64,000 nucleotides of DNA from Panicum virgatum (lineage: Eukaryota; Streptophyta; Magnoliopsida; Poales; Poaceae). The translations under genes were made by a program, and so were the position numbers. The DNA is taken from positions 25,953,238 to 26,017,237 of the forward strand of contig NC_053149.1 in the NCBI RefSeq assembly GCF_016808335.1, read 5' to 3'. The notes below the pieces were generated by a model. It saw nothing but the letters and a program-made list of their open reading frames with translations. It was not told where the DNA came from and made no database searches. Shown one piece after another: positions 1-10,668 of this stretch; position 1 is the first letter of the stretch; each line of letters opens with the position of its first letter.

Positions 1-246
1 GACGTGATTGCGGATCACCCTCACCATAACCTGAAGGATGCCTGCATAACCGGTTTTAATGGCAATGGAGGCCAAGTTGCGCTGGTAAAATATATCCTTC
101 GCAATGCAATACGACTGAAGCGTATGGCTGTAGATCCGAGAAGAAAAATACTGGGGGCAATGGTAGAAGAATTTGAAGGCCGGATGTTAGCTGAGTCCGA
201 ACTGGTGCCGCATGACAGGAATGGCGTGCTGACAATTTTGGGGTGA
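1..246 (+). CDS. F-box/LRR FBD-domain protein, C-terminal end (5' part outside window)
   Basis: The frame is open from the first base and ends at TGA 244-246, so this is the last ~81 codons of a longer gene entering from the left. The residues HHNLKDACITGFNGNGGQ followed by an ALVKYILRNAIRLKRM-type helix and DPR match the FBD region that closes many grass F-box/LRR proteins: a conserved ITGF strand, then an 'ILENA..L..M' helix. Such proteins are thought to serve as substrate adaptors in SCF ubiquitin ligases in the cytosol or nucleus. The F-box and LRRs would lie upstream and are not visible. No frameshift is seen. It could be a live gene's last exon or a captured fragment; with other gene debris next door I cannot decide. 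Confidence 0.6.
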   Translation, partial: DVIADHPHHNLKDACITGFNGNGGQVALVKYILRNAIRLKRMAVDPRRKILGAMVEEFEGRMLAESELVPHDRNGVLTILG

Positions 247-1006
247 TACCTATGTTTATAATTTATGGCCATTCGACAAGCCTTCGATTATGATTTGTAT
301 AAGGAGTCTACTAGCATGTATGAATAATCACAAGATAATTCTGAGTTACTGCTGACTGTTATGCAGACATAATACATCTCGGATCAGTAGCATGTATGAA
401 CGAGAACATGACAATAATTATCATCAACAATTCGGGGACATGACATTCCCTGTGGCCCGTCCAAGCATCATAAATTACTAGGAGTTTTCCCGGTGTTTTG
501 CTGCAGGATTTAAGAAATGATTTAAAATGATTATTGTTTATGAAAGGAAGAGAGGAACAGGCCATAAAGCGATCTAGATTGCATCGTGTATGAATTGAGT
601 TAAAATATGTATGCACAAAGAGCATAATCGAAAATCATGGGACTGATTCAGGTGGAGAATGTTGATATGGTGAATTGGTTATGCGTGACAAGAAAAAAAA
701 CAATATATGGTACCGAGTCACGAGCAATCGTGAATTGGAGCTTAGTGTTGTACAACTAACTTTAAAACATGAAAGGAAGATTATTTAGTCATAAGACTCA
801 CATAACACTTTTCATGGAATTCTTGCTACTGTTGGAATTGGAGCTTAGTGTTGGACAACTAGCCCGGTTCTTGAGAAAGATGTCAATATTCTTTACCATG
901 ACAAGTGTCAAATGACACCCATATATCCATAATAATTGGGTATGCCTTTGTGCTTGTGCATTGTTCTCACAGTTTGTAGTGTAGATCTTTTTCTTTCTAT
1001 TTTCAG
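247..1006. other. AT-rich intergenic stretch, no gene seen
   Basis: No open frame with recognisable protein content is visible on either strand. The stretch may hold the 3' UTR of the FBD gene and intronic DNA of the acyl-CoA synthetase relic that begins at 1007, whose acceptor TTTCAG lies at 1001-1006. The only structure I see is the short direct repeat listed separately. Confidence 0.5.
733..861. repeat. 27-bp direct repeat, copies 102 bp apart
   Basis: GAATTGGAGCTTAGTGTTG followed by (T/G)ACAACTA... occurs at about 733-759 and again at 835-861 with one mismatch (TACAACTA against GACAACTA). The spacer is unrelated sequence. It looks like a small local duplication and no function is apparent. 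Confidence 0.7.
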
Positions 1007-1321
1007 AGGTGAAACTTGTGGATGTCCCATAAATGAATTACACGTCTGACGATGAACCTTGTCCTGGTGGAGAAATTTGTGTTAGAGGACCTACAATATT
1101 CTATAAAGATGAAGTCCAAACGTGAATTTCTATACTTCACTTAAATGTACCTTTGCACTGAATGAGCTTCAACTGCAATACATCAATAAATAAATTTTTT
1201 AAAACTACAGAGTTTTTCAAAAAATTTAAAACTACAGAAAAGAAGTCATTGATGAAGATGGTTGCACACTGGAGACATAGGTCCGTGGCTACCTGGAGGG
1301 CGTTTAAGGATTATTGATAGA
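1007..1321 (+). pseudogene. Long-chain acyl-CoA synthetase fragment (LACS6/7-like), two decayed exons
   Basis: Exon one (1007-1121) follows a good acceptor (TTTCAG) and reads EVKLVDVP, a stop, then MNYTSDDEP...GEICVRGPTIF and YKDEVQT. Exon two (1238-1321) follows CTACAG and reads KEVIDEDG, then LHTGDIGPWLPGGRL and IIDR. Both match the adenylate-forming core of plant peroxisomal LACS6/7: the GEICVRGP strand and the HTGDIG motif that contacts ATP. The 116-bp intron (1122-1237) keeps GT and AG ends. Breaks include TAA for the Glu before MNY, loss of a residue pair before YYKDE, and a small deletion at the DGWLHTGD position. The match stops after IIDR, where copia sequence starts. This is a gene fragment and cannot encode an enzyme. 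LACS identity is from recalled family motifs. Confidence 0.8.
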
Positions 1322-3050
1322 TCTGTGGCCGCGGAAAGGGCCGCGGTGGAGGACGGCCACCCAAGGCTGACAACGACGGCGACGGCGCCTCCGGAACGAG
1401 CTCCGACAACAAGTTTCAGTTACTGTGGCAAGGAGGGCCACTGGGCTCGCGAGTGCCGCAAGAAGAAGCGCGACGAGGCGGCTCAACTGGCCAAAGCCGG
1501 CAACGTGGACGAGTCCATGCTGATGCTCGCCACCACGGAGGTCAACGCATCCAGCTCCCCCCAGCAACCACCGCCCGTGTGCTCTGCGACGCCGGCGAGA
1601 CGTTCCCCAATCCAACTCGAGGAAAATCGTCTCTTCGTTCAGCTCGGCGATGGGCGTGAGGGGGAGTCCATTCGGTGAATCCTCGACACCGGTGCCACCA
1701 ACTACATGACAGGCTCGCAATCTGCCTTCTCCGACCTGGACACTGGCATCTGCGGCACGGTCAAGTTCGGCGACGGCTCCGTGGTTGACATTGAGGGGCG
1801 CAGCACGATCCTCTTCAAGTGTAGAAGCGGAGAGCACCAGGCGCTCGGCGGGGTGTACCACATCCCGCGCCTCACCACCAACATCGTCAGCTTGGGGCAG
1901 CTTGACGAGGAGCGATACAAGTGGGCCTGCGAGGATGGTATTCTCACCATCTGGGACTAGCAGCGGCGTTTACTGGCCAAGGTGGAACGCTCGGCGAACC
2001 GGCTCTACATCCTCATGCTCGACATTGGGAATCCAGTGTGCCTGGTGGCACAGGGGGACAACGTGGCGTGACAGTGGCATGTACGGTTCGATCACCTGAA
2101 CTTCCATGCGCTCCAGAAGCTGGCGCGGGAGGGGATGGTGCGCGGGCTGCCGCAAATCGACCACATCGACCAAGTTTGCGACAGCTGCCTGGCAGGGAAG
2201 TAGCGGCGCTTGGTGTTCCCAGGTGAGGCAAAGTACCATGCACAGCGCAAGCTTGAGCTAGTGCATGGTGATCTGTGTGGACCAGTAACACTGGCGACGC
2301 CAAGCGGCAACAGGATGTTCCTCCTCCTCGTCGACAATCTGAGTCGCTATATGTGGCTCATGCCACTGAGTTCCAAGGATCAAGCAGTGGCGGCGATCGT
2401 GCGCCTCCAGGCGGGTGCAGAAGTGGAGGCCGGCACGAAGCTGCGAATGCTGCGCACCGTTCGTGGCGCACGCGTTCATGGAGTACTGTGCCTAGCAGGG
2501 AATCCAGCGGCATCTCATCACGTACACGCCTCAGCAAAACAACATGGTGGAAAGGAGGAACCAAACCGTGATGGCATGGCGAGGAGCATGATGAAGACGA
2601 AGTCGCTCCAAGGATGGTTTTGGGGGGAGACTGCCAACGCCACCGCCTTCATCCTGAACCGAGCTCCGACGTAGTGTGTCAACGGCAAAACCCCATTCGA
2701 GGTATGGCTTGGCTGCAAACCTCTTGTGCACTTCCTGCGTACCTTTGGGTGTGTGGCACACGTCAAGAACGGTAGCAAGCACCTCGCCAAGCTTGACGAT
2801 CGGAGCACGCCCATGGTGTTCGTCGGCTATGAGCCGGGCTCGAAAGCCTACCACTTCTACAACCCGGCGACACGGTGCGTCCACATCTCCCGCGATGCTG
2901 TATTCGAGAAGCAGTGTAACTGGGACTAGGGAGCTGAGAAGGGGGCTGGACTAGACAACGATGTCGAGCCGTTCTAGGTGGAGTACATCACGGTGTCGAC
3001 GGGGCGTGGCGGCCCTGTCACAATGCCGGTCCCTTCGCCAACGGGAATCA
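1322..3050 (+). pseudogene. Ty1/copia retrotransposon gag-PR-integrase remnant
   Basis: In order I see a Gly/Arg-rich gag tail; a CCHC knuckle read as CSYCGKEGHWAREC only after a one-base insertion near 1415 is allowed for; a protease LDTGATNYMTGS, with TGA for a Trp codon just before (1676-1678); the GAG-pre-integrase WHVRFDHLNF...CDSC zinc site (~2078-2200); the integrase core from VHGDLCGP; and the integrase C-terminal part FRTFGCVAHV...VFVGYEPGSKAYHFY. The second catalytic Asp region (~2455-2520) is damaged by an Asp-to-Val change, a small deletion and frameshifts. RT, RNase H and both LTRs are absent: the 3' end is cut at about 3050 where LTR-like DNA begins. This is an old internal fragment, copia type by domain order PR-INT. 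Confidence 0.85.
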
Positions 3051-3065
3051 CTATTAGCGTTTCTT

Positions 3066-4653
3066 ATGCCCAATAGAATATATATTCTGCAAGTGCACAG
3101 AATCACCGCTGTACCACTTCACCTTGGAGTATTCCAGGGTATCGTATTTTTCCTCAGGGAAGCACTATGGTAAAGAGTATCGTAAATCGAATGATAACCA
3201 TACTAGCTTTATCAACCGACTAATTAAATGGGGGTAAGCCAGATAGGTAGGTAGGATAAATGGCCAATCAATGACCGAGTGACACATGGAGGCTCAACTC
3301 CTTAGAGAGGTAGCAGCTGGGAGAACAACGAGTGAGATAAGACACCTGATACACTTTTGAACTATCGAGCTTGCCTCTTTAGATCAGACTAAACACCTAA
3401 CTAATCTGCGGGAAAGCAGAGCTTACTTCGGCGGCTGGAAGAGGAAAGACTTCACAAAGGGGTGAGAGGGGAATCCAACGGCAACCTGCACTACTGCTAT
3501 GAAAACACCCGGATGTGGTGGACTATAAGGGATGGACAGGGCTGTCACCACCTGCCGCCTACCAAAATGGTTCTGTGGGGTGGAACACACTTTCTAGCTA
3601 ACACTAAGCTCAGACACCACGTCTGCACTCGGTGTTAGGATTTCTCTCGAGGCCTTTGAGAGAAACCCACCTCAACCTAGAGAACTAACTTGAGTTACTC
3701 TAGTCTGGGCGAGAAAACTCGTAAGATAAGATCCCGATTACTAGAAAGATAACTTAGCCTAAGCTAAAGGTAAAAGTTCCGCACTCGAGCTGAATGCTCA
3801 GACTCGAGAAGATAAAGGAAGGCGGAAAGTAAAACTGACTCAGATAAGTAAAGAAGATAACATATATTTATAAAGTCAAAAGAAAGATACAAGAGCTATA
3901 CCAGACTTCCGACGACTCCGGAATCTCGAGCAAGCACGACTCGACTCTAACTCCCACACTACTAACCTACTTTAGAAAGTAAAGTAAAGAGAGAAGAGCT
4001 CCAATGGTGTGTGTTACAAGTGATGGGTGAGGGTCCTATTTATAGTCTTCCTGGGTCGGTTCTTGGCCGGTAAAGCACGTGGCGTCAGTTGTAACTAGGT
4101 AAGGTCAGTGTGCTTGTCTTTCACGCGAAGCCGGAGCCTGAGTGGCTGCAAAGTGGGGCCGTCCGGCCGGCCTGGGGTTGTGGCCATTTGGCCACCACCT
4201 TTGCGTAGACGTCTTTGATCTTCTCCTGGAGTTGGTGTTCGTTGTATAGCATCAACGCGTGCTCGTGCTAGGCCGGCCAGCCTATGGGAGGCCGGCCGGC
4301 CTCCGTCTGGCCCATCTCGGCCCTCCTTTGCGCCGACGTTACACTTGTACGCTTGTGATCTTGTCTGGGTGGTAGATCGATGAGTTGGACACGAGTTTGC
4401 ACTGAGTTGTGGGTCCTTTAATCTTTGTGCAAGCCTTTCGATCCACTTTATCAAACCAACATCCAATCCATGACTCAGAGGTATTGTGGGTGTGTCACAT
4501 TGCCCCTGGATTGAAGACGTGGCACTGTCTTCAGAGGTGCCAGGCTGGCCGGCCTAGTAGAGGCCGGTCGGCATGGGGTTTTGCCCAAATTTGTCCAATT
4601 TTTGTGTACCTGCTCCTGAAATCATAACTCATCCAAAACTTGTGGAACTCATT
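3066..4653 (-). repeat. Unclassified LTR fragment, minus orientation
   Basis: No coding frame is found. Read on the minus strand the DNA has an LTR look: GGCCGGCC-rich upstream DNA, a TATA box (CTATAAATAG, 4034-4043), a pyrimidine-rich leader, and an end near 3066 after a GAGGAAAAATACGATACC-type tail that many plant gypsy LTRs carry near U5. A plausible plus-strand start is TGCCC at about 3066; the other end is lost where element B's LTR begins at 4654. No partner LTR is in the window, so neither terminus is proven. It separates the copia remnant from B and was probably B's insertion target. Confidence 0.45.
4034..4043 (-). promoter_or_regulatory. TATA box in the 3066-4653 LTR
   Basis: CTATTTATAG on the plus strand reads CTATAAATAG on the minus strand, upstream in that orientation of the leader-like tract. 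It is the only strong TATA in this fragment and fixes its transcriptional direction. Confidence 0.5.
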
Positions 4654-6000
4654 TGTCGGGTACCATAACCTAGGGATTAAAATGCCCTCAAAAGTGCAAA
4701 ACACAATTAAGCAATCGGGCCAAAGGCCCCCGGGTGCAGTGCCATCATCTATGCTTGGATGCCCAAATCCTCTGCAGGTATAAAAAGGCCCCACCCGGTG
4801 CTTTGCCATCATCTATGCTTGGATGCCCAAATCCTCTCTAGGTTCCAAAAAGCCCAACTATGCAATTGGCCTACGGCCCAACACCAAGGTATGGCACATC
4901 CGAGGCCTCCTTAAAAGCCGCAGAGCAATCTCCGCCTCGCCCGAGGCCTCCCCGCCGAGGCCCCCGGCAGCACACCCCATCTCCGTCTCGCCTGAGGGTA
5001 GGAGGCAAGCCTCGGAGAACATGCAAATTCCACCCTCGGCCGAACCCTCCGCGGAGCCTCGGTTCGGGGGGAAACTCCGCCTCGCTCGAGACCCCCCTCG
5101 GTACGCTGGGACTGCAACCCACCCACTCAACGGACAGGCACATTTAATGCCAACCACTCCACAGCATGGCGCGATGTCAAACGGCGTCAGTGGCCACACC
5201 ACGCAGCAAACATAACTAGGGTCCCATCTGCCAACTCCGATCACTGTGCCGCCATCGCCGGCGTTGTGCGGACGTGCCTGACGCTGCACCTGCCACTGTG
5301 ATACCAAACCCGTATACTTCCTCCTCTGCAGGACCCTCGGCGAGCATGGGGACGACCCTTGGACGATGTACGGCCCTTGACCAGAACAAGATCGCCATTA
5401 GCGGGATCCTCGGTGCTCCGCCCGGTCAAGGCGCCGAGGACAATATGCCCTACAGAAGTCGCCATGCCGTTCACTAGCGCCACAGGACGCTGGCGCGTTC
5501 CGCGCATGGCTAAAAGCTTCCAAAGACGATGGCGACGCCTGAAGCCATACCTCACAGTGTACCACAACAGCAATCATCCACTGGCCCCCCCCGATTCGGG
5601 GAGAGGATGACGAAACCAAGGACAACCCATGCATGTAACCCACCCTTCCTTGAGCCTACAAAAGGAGAAGGCGGGCCTCTTCCCAGGGCACGCAAAACTC
5701 CATGGTGAATGCACACACACACATGCAGACCAAGTCCTCCCTGATATTGGCACTCGCCTCAATCAACCCTAGCGTACGCAGAGACTTGGGAGCTTCTCTC
5801 CCTCTCTCGCCCAAGCTTGTACCCCCTACTACAAGCACCCTGGTGCAAGATAATACAGTGCTCGCACACCCTGCTGGACGTACAGCCCCGTTGGCCGAAA
5901 CTAGGATAAACCTTGTGTCATTGTGTTTCTTCTTGCATCAACCATCAACACGCAGCATCACCACTAGTTGGTACTAGACCGCGAGGTCCGGACACCGACA
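4654..6000 (+). repeat. 5' LTR of element B
   Basis: It starts TGTCGGGTACC and ends GGACACCGACA, giving the short inverted ends TGTCGG/CCGACA. The body is rich in CCTCGGC/GCCGAGG words typical of Tat LTRs. A TATA-like CCTACAAAAGG lies near 5650, 35 bases or so ahead of a CA-rich leader. The primer-binding region follows two bases after the end. The five bases ahead are TCATT, but the 3' LTR is lost so no target-site duplication can be tested. Length is 1347 bp. Confidence 0.75.
4740..4838 (+). repeat. 34-bp direct repeat with 64-bp period inside B's LTR
   Basis: GCCATCATCTATGCTTGGAT, continuing GCCCAAATCCTCT, occurs at 4741 and again at 4805. The unit between them carries GGTATAAAAAGGCCCCACC, so a TATA-like word lies inside the duplicated unit. 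Confidence 0.8.
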
Positions 6001-6002
6001 GT

Positions 6003-6020
6003 TGGCATGCCAGGTAGGGG
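6003..6020 (+). other. Primer-binding region of element B
   Basis: TGGCATGCCAGGTAGGGG lies two bases after the LTR end, the position of a tRNA primer-binding site. Elements C and F carry the same word with only the central bases changed. I do not assign the primer tRNA. Confidence 0.6.
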
Positions 6021-6063
6021 GAGGCTGCGTGACAGTCATCCTTTGTTCCTTTTCGCTCTTTAG

Positions 6064-8185
6064 ATGGCAGATGGGTCAAGCCTGCTCCCGCCAGGCACGG
6101 TGCTCCGGTTCGGAAGCCTTGAGTTCGTGGCAAACGGCAACGGTTACGACATGGAACTCCTCCCGCCCAGAGCCAATCCTGACGCTCCGGCACCAACACC
6201 CCGGCGCAGGAGGCGCTCGGGCCAGCGCACGCGGCAAGCACGCATGGAGCGGCGCAGGGCGGCTCGCATCAGCTCCCCCGCGTGGGTTGAAGTTAGTGTG
6301 CCACCACCTGTCGCCGTGGTGGAGGATGCCACCCCTTCATCGCCAAGGCCGGCAGCAATGCTGACTAACAAAGATGCGTCTAGGCCGCCGCTGCATCCCT
6401 TCGGGATGCACACTCCTGCTGCGACCTACGCATCGTCCGTCAGCACCAACATGAGCGCGTATGAGGACCTGCCCAGTCATCACCTGCTCTCGATCCGCGA
6501 CCTCATCGCGTTCACGCTGGACAGCTCATATGCCGACTCCGCAGATGAGGGGTACGTCTTCATGCGCGATCGCGTGGCCCCGGAGTGGGACTACTTAGGA
6601 GTCCGCGATCACGAGGTTTTCCTGTCATTCCCGGCCGCGGCGGACTACTGCCTCACCTACTCCGACGACTCCAACGAGGGTGATTACGATCCCACTCAGG
6701 AGTGCTTCATCATAGAGCTGGCAGAGCACAACGACGATGCGCCGAACGACGCAACAAACGCCGCACACGCCCCTGCAGCACCACCGGTGGTGCCCAGACC
6801 GGCCACCCCGGCAAATTCGAGACTGCAGCAGGCACAACTGGAGCAACTCCGGGAGCTTGAGGTCAAGCTCCAGGAGGAGCGCGAGTAGACGCAGAAGCTA
6901 CAGCCACGCTCGAGAAGGAGTGTACCGGCCGAGGTGCGGGAGCCCGAGAGGCAGGACGCATCGCTCGGGACCGGATCATGGTGGTCGGTGGAGTGGAACA
7001 GCAACCAGCCTTGAACAGGGCCAGCCAAAAGCTCACCGCTACGGCTATTCTATTCCGGGCAATGCCCGAACCCTCTACGCTCGAGGGTCGCAACCTGTAC
7101 AGAGAGGCGCAGGCACTTCTCGAGGATGCTGCAGTCCAGCAGGGCGAGAGCTCTGCGTCTCGAATGCACTCGGCGGCCTCAGCAAGAGCCGTGGAGCTGC
7201 ACAACAAGACTGCGAGGCCTCGGTGCACACCCCACCAGCGGACAGAGGCAAGGAACTCTTGGTACGCCCAGCGGATGGGGCCAAGGCCCCCACGGTGCAC
7301 GACTGTGTCAAGATGCCACCTGTAAAGGAGAGCATCCGGGACACGCGCGGCCACGCCGGCGATGGCGATGCCCACAACATCCTCAACAAGAAGAAGCAGG
7401 ACAGTGGGGGTCATGGCTACCACCCTCGATGTGGCGGCCGTTGTGACAGCAAGGAAGACCAGAGCACATCGCCGGAGCCCCCGGGCACCCGTGTGTTCAG
7501 ACGGAAAATCCACGCCGCTCCGTTCCCCCCACGCTTTCGTCAACCCACCACCCTCACCAAGTACTCGAGAGAGACAGATCCCGGGCTCTGGCTCAACGAT
7601 TACCGCTTGGCTTGCCAGCTGGGTGGTGTGACTGACGACACCGTGATCATCCGCAACCTTCCTCTGCACCTTGTAGACTCCGCGCGGACATGGCTCGAAC
7701 ACCTTCCCGTGAACCAGATCCACGACTGGGACGACCTAGTCAGGACATTCGTGGGCAACTTCCAGGACACTTTCGCATGCCCTGGGAATTCTTGGGATTT
7801 CCGAGGGTGTCGTCAATAGCCCGACGAGCCCTTGTGTGACTACATCTATCGCTTCTTCAAGTAGTGCACCGAGCTCCCCAGCATCACCGACTCCGAGATC
7901 ATCAGTGCCTTTTATCTGGGCACGACGTGCAGGGACCTGGTGCACGAGTTGGGACGGAGCCCTCCCTCTAATGCGAACGAGCTGTTCGATGTTGCCAGCA
8001 ACTTTGCCTCCGGTGAGGAGGCGGTTGGTGCCATCTTCGATAGCAAGAAGGGCAAATGCAAGGAGGATGAGCCCGCGGAGGGCAGCAAGACGAAGACCCC
8101 TACAAAGAAGCAGAAGTGGGGCAAGAAAGGAAAGAAGAAAGGGCCGCAGATCCAGCACAGTCAGGGGCACGGCGAGGGACTCTGA
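6064..8185 (+). pseudogene. Element B gag (frameshifted)
   Basis: The ATG at 6064 opens MADGSSLLPPGTVLRFGSL, the usual N-terminus of Tat-type gag (PPGT..RFGS(L)). The first frame runs to TAG 6886-6888 with an acidic, Pro/Ala-rich domain and a helical tail. Later pieces continue in other frames: a helix ending MPEPSTLEGRNLYREAQ (~7060-7120) and the central gag core from FPPRFRQPTTLTKYS through LNDYRLACQLGG to ARTWLEHLPVNQIHDW (7520-7730), then YRFFK and CTELPSITDSEIISAFYLG, ending at TGA after GHGEGL with a Lys-rich tail. Gag packages element RNA in cytoplasmic particles. At least three frame changes and several stops make it non-functional. Confidence 0.75.
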
Positions 8186-8188
8186 CCG

Positions 8189-8959
8189 ATGGCGAACATG
8201 ACCCCTCGGCAGTGCAAGCGTGAGCGCCGAGAAGTCTTCTCCGTCCGCAAGGCCATGCCATCCTACCTTGACTGGTTGGAGGACACCATCTCCTTCTGCC
8301 GCGAGGACCACCCCGACTACATCCCGAACCCAGAACAGTACCCACTCGTCGTGGATCCCATCATTGGCAACACCCGGTTCTCCAAGGTGCTCATGGACGG
8401 AGGCAGTAGCCTCAACATCATGTACGCACACACCTTGGAGCTCATGGGGATATCGGCTTGGACAAGCTGCGCCCCAGCAAGTCGCCATTCCACGGTGTTG
8501 CAACGAGAAAGCGAGTCCAACCCCTCGGGCAGATCGATCTCCCCATCTGCTTTAGCACGTCGGCCAACTTCCGTAAGGAAGTACTCACCTTCGAGGTGGT
8601 GGGGTTCTAGGGAGCACACGCCATTCTGGGGCGGCCATGCTATGCCAAGTTCATGGTGATCCCCAACTACACCTACCTCAAGATGAAGATGCCGGGTCTG
8701 AAGGGCGTCATCACTGTCGGCCCATCGTTCAAGCACGCCTACGAGTGCGATGTCGAGTGCGTCGAATGCGCCAGCCCAGGCAGAGGACAAGGCCCTCGCC
8801 GCTGACTTGTAGAAGTTGGCGAACGAAGCCATGGACTCCACGCAGCGGCAAGCGGGCAGCTTCGAGCCTGTCGAGGGTGTCGTGGAGGTGCTCCTTGACC
8901 CAAACTGCCCCGACGGCAAGGCGCTGAAGATTAGCGCTACCCTCGACAGCAAATAGGAA
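8189..8959 (+). pseudogene. Element B aspartic protease region
   Basis: The frame from 8189 holds the segment leading to the protease active site VLMDGGSSLNIMYA; the catalytic Asp codon is at about 8396. DGGS rather than DTGA is usual in Tat-lineage proteases. The frame shifts after ELMGI and continues as KSPFHGVATRKRVQPLGQID and the ILGRPCYAKFMVIPNYTYLK segment that precedes the RT linker. There are stops at VVGF* and before the RT. It cleaves the polyprotein in intact elements; this copy is broken. Confidence 0.75.
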
Positions 8960-9390
8960 GTGGTGCTCGTTGACTTTCTCTGCGCCAACGCAGACATCTT
9001 CGTGTGGAGCCCCTCGGACATGTCTGGCATATCGAGGGAGGTCGCCGAGCACTCCCTTGACATCCAGCCCAACTCCAAGCCAGTGAAACACCTCCTGCGA
9101 TGCTTCGATGAGCTCAAGCGCCGGGCGATCAGCGAGGAGGTGCACAAGCTTTTGGCGGCCGGATTCATCAAGGAGGTATTCCATCCCGAGTGGCTATCTA
9201 ATCCTGTACTAGTTAGGAAAAAGAATGGAAAATGGAGGATGCGTGTAGATTATACTGGCTTAAATAAAGCATGTCCCAAAGTTCCTTTTCCTTTGCCACG
9301 TATTGATCAAATAGTTGATTCAACTACGGGATGAGAACTTTTATCCTTTCTTGATGTTTATTCCGGCTACCATCAAATAAGGATCAAGCC
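8960..9390 (+). pseudogene. Element B reverse transcriptase, N-terminal part only
   Basis: This reads DIFVWSPSDMSGI, the PVKHLLRCF linker, then RT fingers: LLAAGFIKEVFHPEWLSNPV, KWRMRVDYTGLNKACP, PLPRIDQIVDST and FLDVYSGYHQIRIKP. A TGA replaces a codon after DSTTG (9332-9334). The sequence stops before the YxDD catalytic box, exactly where minus-strand element C sequence starts. Palm, thumb and RNase H are gone. Confidence 0.85.
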
Positions 9391-10668
9391 GTTGGCCCTT
9401 TCGACTTGGCCATTGCACCTGGGGTGCGCCACAGAGGTGTAGTAGACGTCGATACAGCTTTCTTGGCAGTAGTCCCAAAACTCAGATCCAGTGAATGAAG
9501 TACCCAGATCTGTGATGATCCGGTTAGGGACCCCGAATTGGTGTGATATCTCCTCAATGAACTCGGCTGCCTTGGCTGTTGTAGTGGCTGTCACTGGCTT
9601 GACTTCGATCCATTTTGTGAATTTGTCGATAGCCACAAATATATGACTATATCTGCCGACGGCCGTCTTCAAGGGTCCCACCGAGTCGAGTCCCCAACAG
9701 GCGAAGGGCCAAGAAGGCGGTATGGTCTGTAAGGCCTGGGCCAGGACGTGTTGCTGCTTGGAGAAGAACTAGCACCCGGGACATCACCTGACGATGTTCC
9801 GGGCATCGGCCAGAGCCGTGGGCCAGTAGAAGCCTGATTGGAAGGCTTTTCCCACGAGGGTGGAGGCGCCTACATTGTTGCCGCAGATACCTGAGTGGAT
9901 ATCGCTAAGGAGTCGGACTCCTTCGTCCTGTGTGATGCATTTGCATAGGGTTCCTGAGGAAGCCGAGTGCTTGAACAGCTCGGTTCCTATGACGACGTAG
10001 TTGCTTGACCGGCGGGTAAGCTTCTCGTGTTCCTTTCTTTTTGGGTAGCTTTTGTTGTTCTTGATGAAATCAATGATTGGGGAACGCCAGTCGGTGTCGA
10101 GGGTCAGGACCTCCTGTCCTATGGCCGGGGCCAAGTCGGGCTTTGTGGGAGGCTCCTCTTCCATCTTGACCGTAGGGCTCCTGAGTGCTTGAACGAACAC
10201 GCCAGGTGGTACGATAGACCGCTTGTATCCGAGTTTGGACAGAACATCGGCCGCCACATTGTTATCCCTGGGGATGTGGTGGAACTCCAGGCCGTAAAAC
10301 TTGGTTTCTAGCTTCCTGATCTCCCTGCAGTAGGCATCCATCTTTTCCTTGGTGCATTCCCAATCCTTGTTGACTTGCTGTATGACGACTTTGGAGTCGT
10401 CGTATGCCAACAGGCGCTTGATGCCGAGCGTGACAGCGATCCGGAGACCGTGTATAAGAGCTTCATACTCGCCAGCATTGTTGGTAGCCTTGAAGAGTAG
10501 CTGGAGGACATACTTGAGTTGTTCACCTTTCAGGGAGATGAAGAGGACTCCAGCGCCGGCTCCATCATGGTTGAGGGCTCCGTCGAAGTACATGATCCAG
10601 TGCTCGGATCTGGTATCGGTTGGAGGGTCTTGTATCTTGGTCCACTCGACAACGAAGTCGGCGAGCAC
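9379..10668 (-). pseudogene. Element C second (archaeal-like) RNase H plus integrase
   Basis: From the right end: ADFVVEWTKIQ, then a second RNase H with MYFDGALNHDGAGAGV, NNAGEYEALIHGLRIA and LLAYDDSKVVIQQVNKDW, ending HHIPRDNNVAADVLSKLG, so the D-E-D-D residues are in place. This additional RNase H marks the Tat lineage. The integrase zinc region follows (DIHSGICGN...GFYWPTALADARNIVR), then a stop and CPGC, and the core DSVGPLKTAVGRYSHIFVA...IITDLGTSFTG...HPRCNGQVERANGLIL. The core stops four residues after GQVERAN, at 9379. Two stops lie near 9770-9783. Integration would be impossible. Confidence 0.85.

Noticed and set aside
3066..4653. Assigning this LTR to Athila element H
   Set aside because: Both have GGCCGGCC patches, but I found no H LTR to compare with, and the copies lie on either side of element B with no shared boundary.
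6863..7723. A 286-codon minus-strand open frame opposite element B gag
   Set aside because: The gag core motifs are on the plus strand; the minus reading has no recognisable domain and sits in GC-rich DNA.
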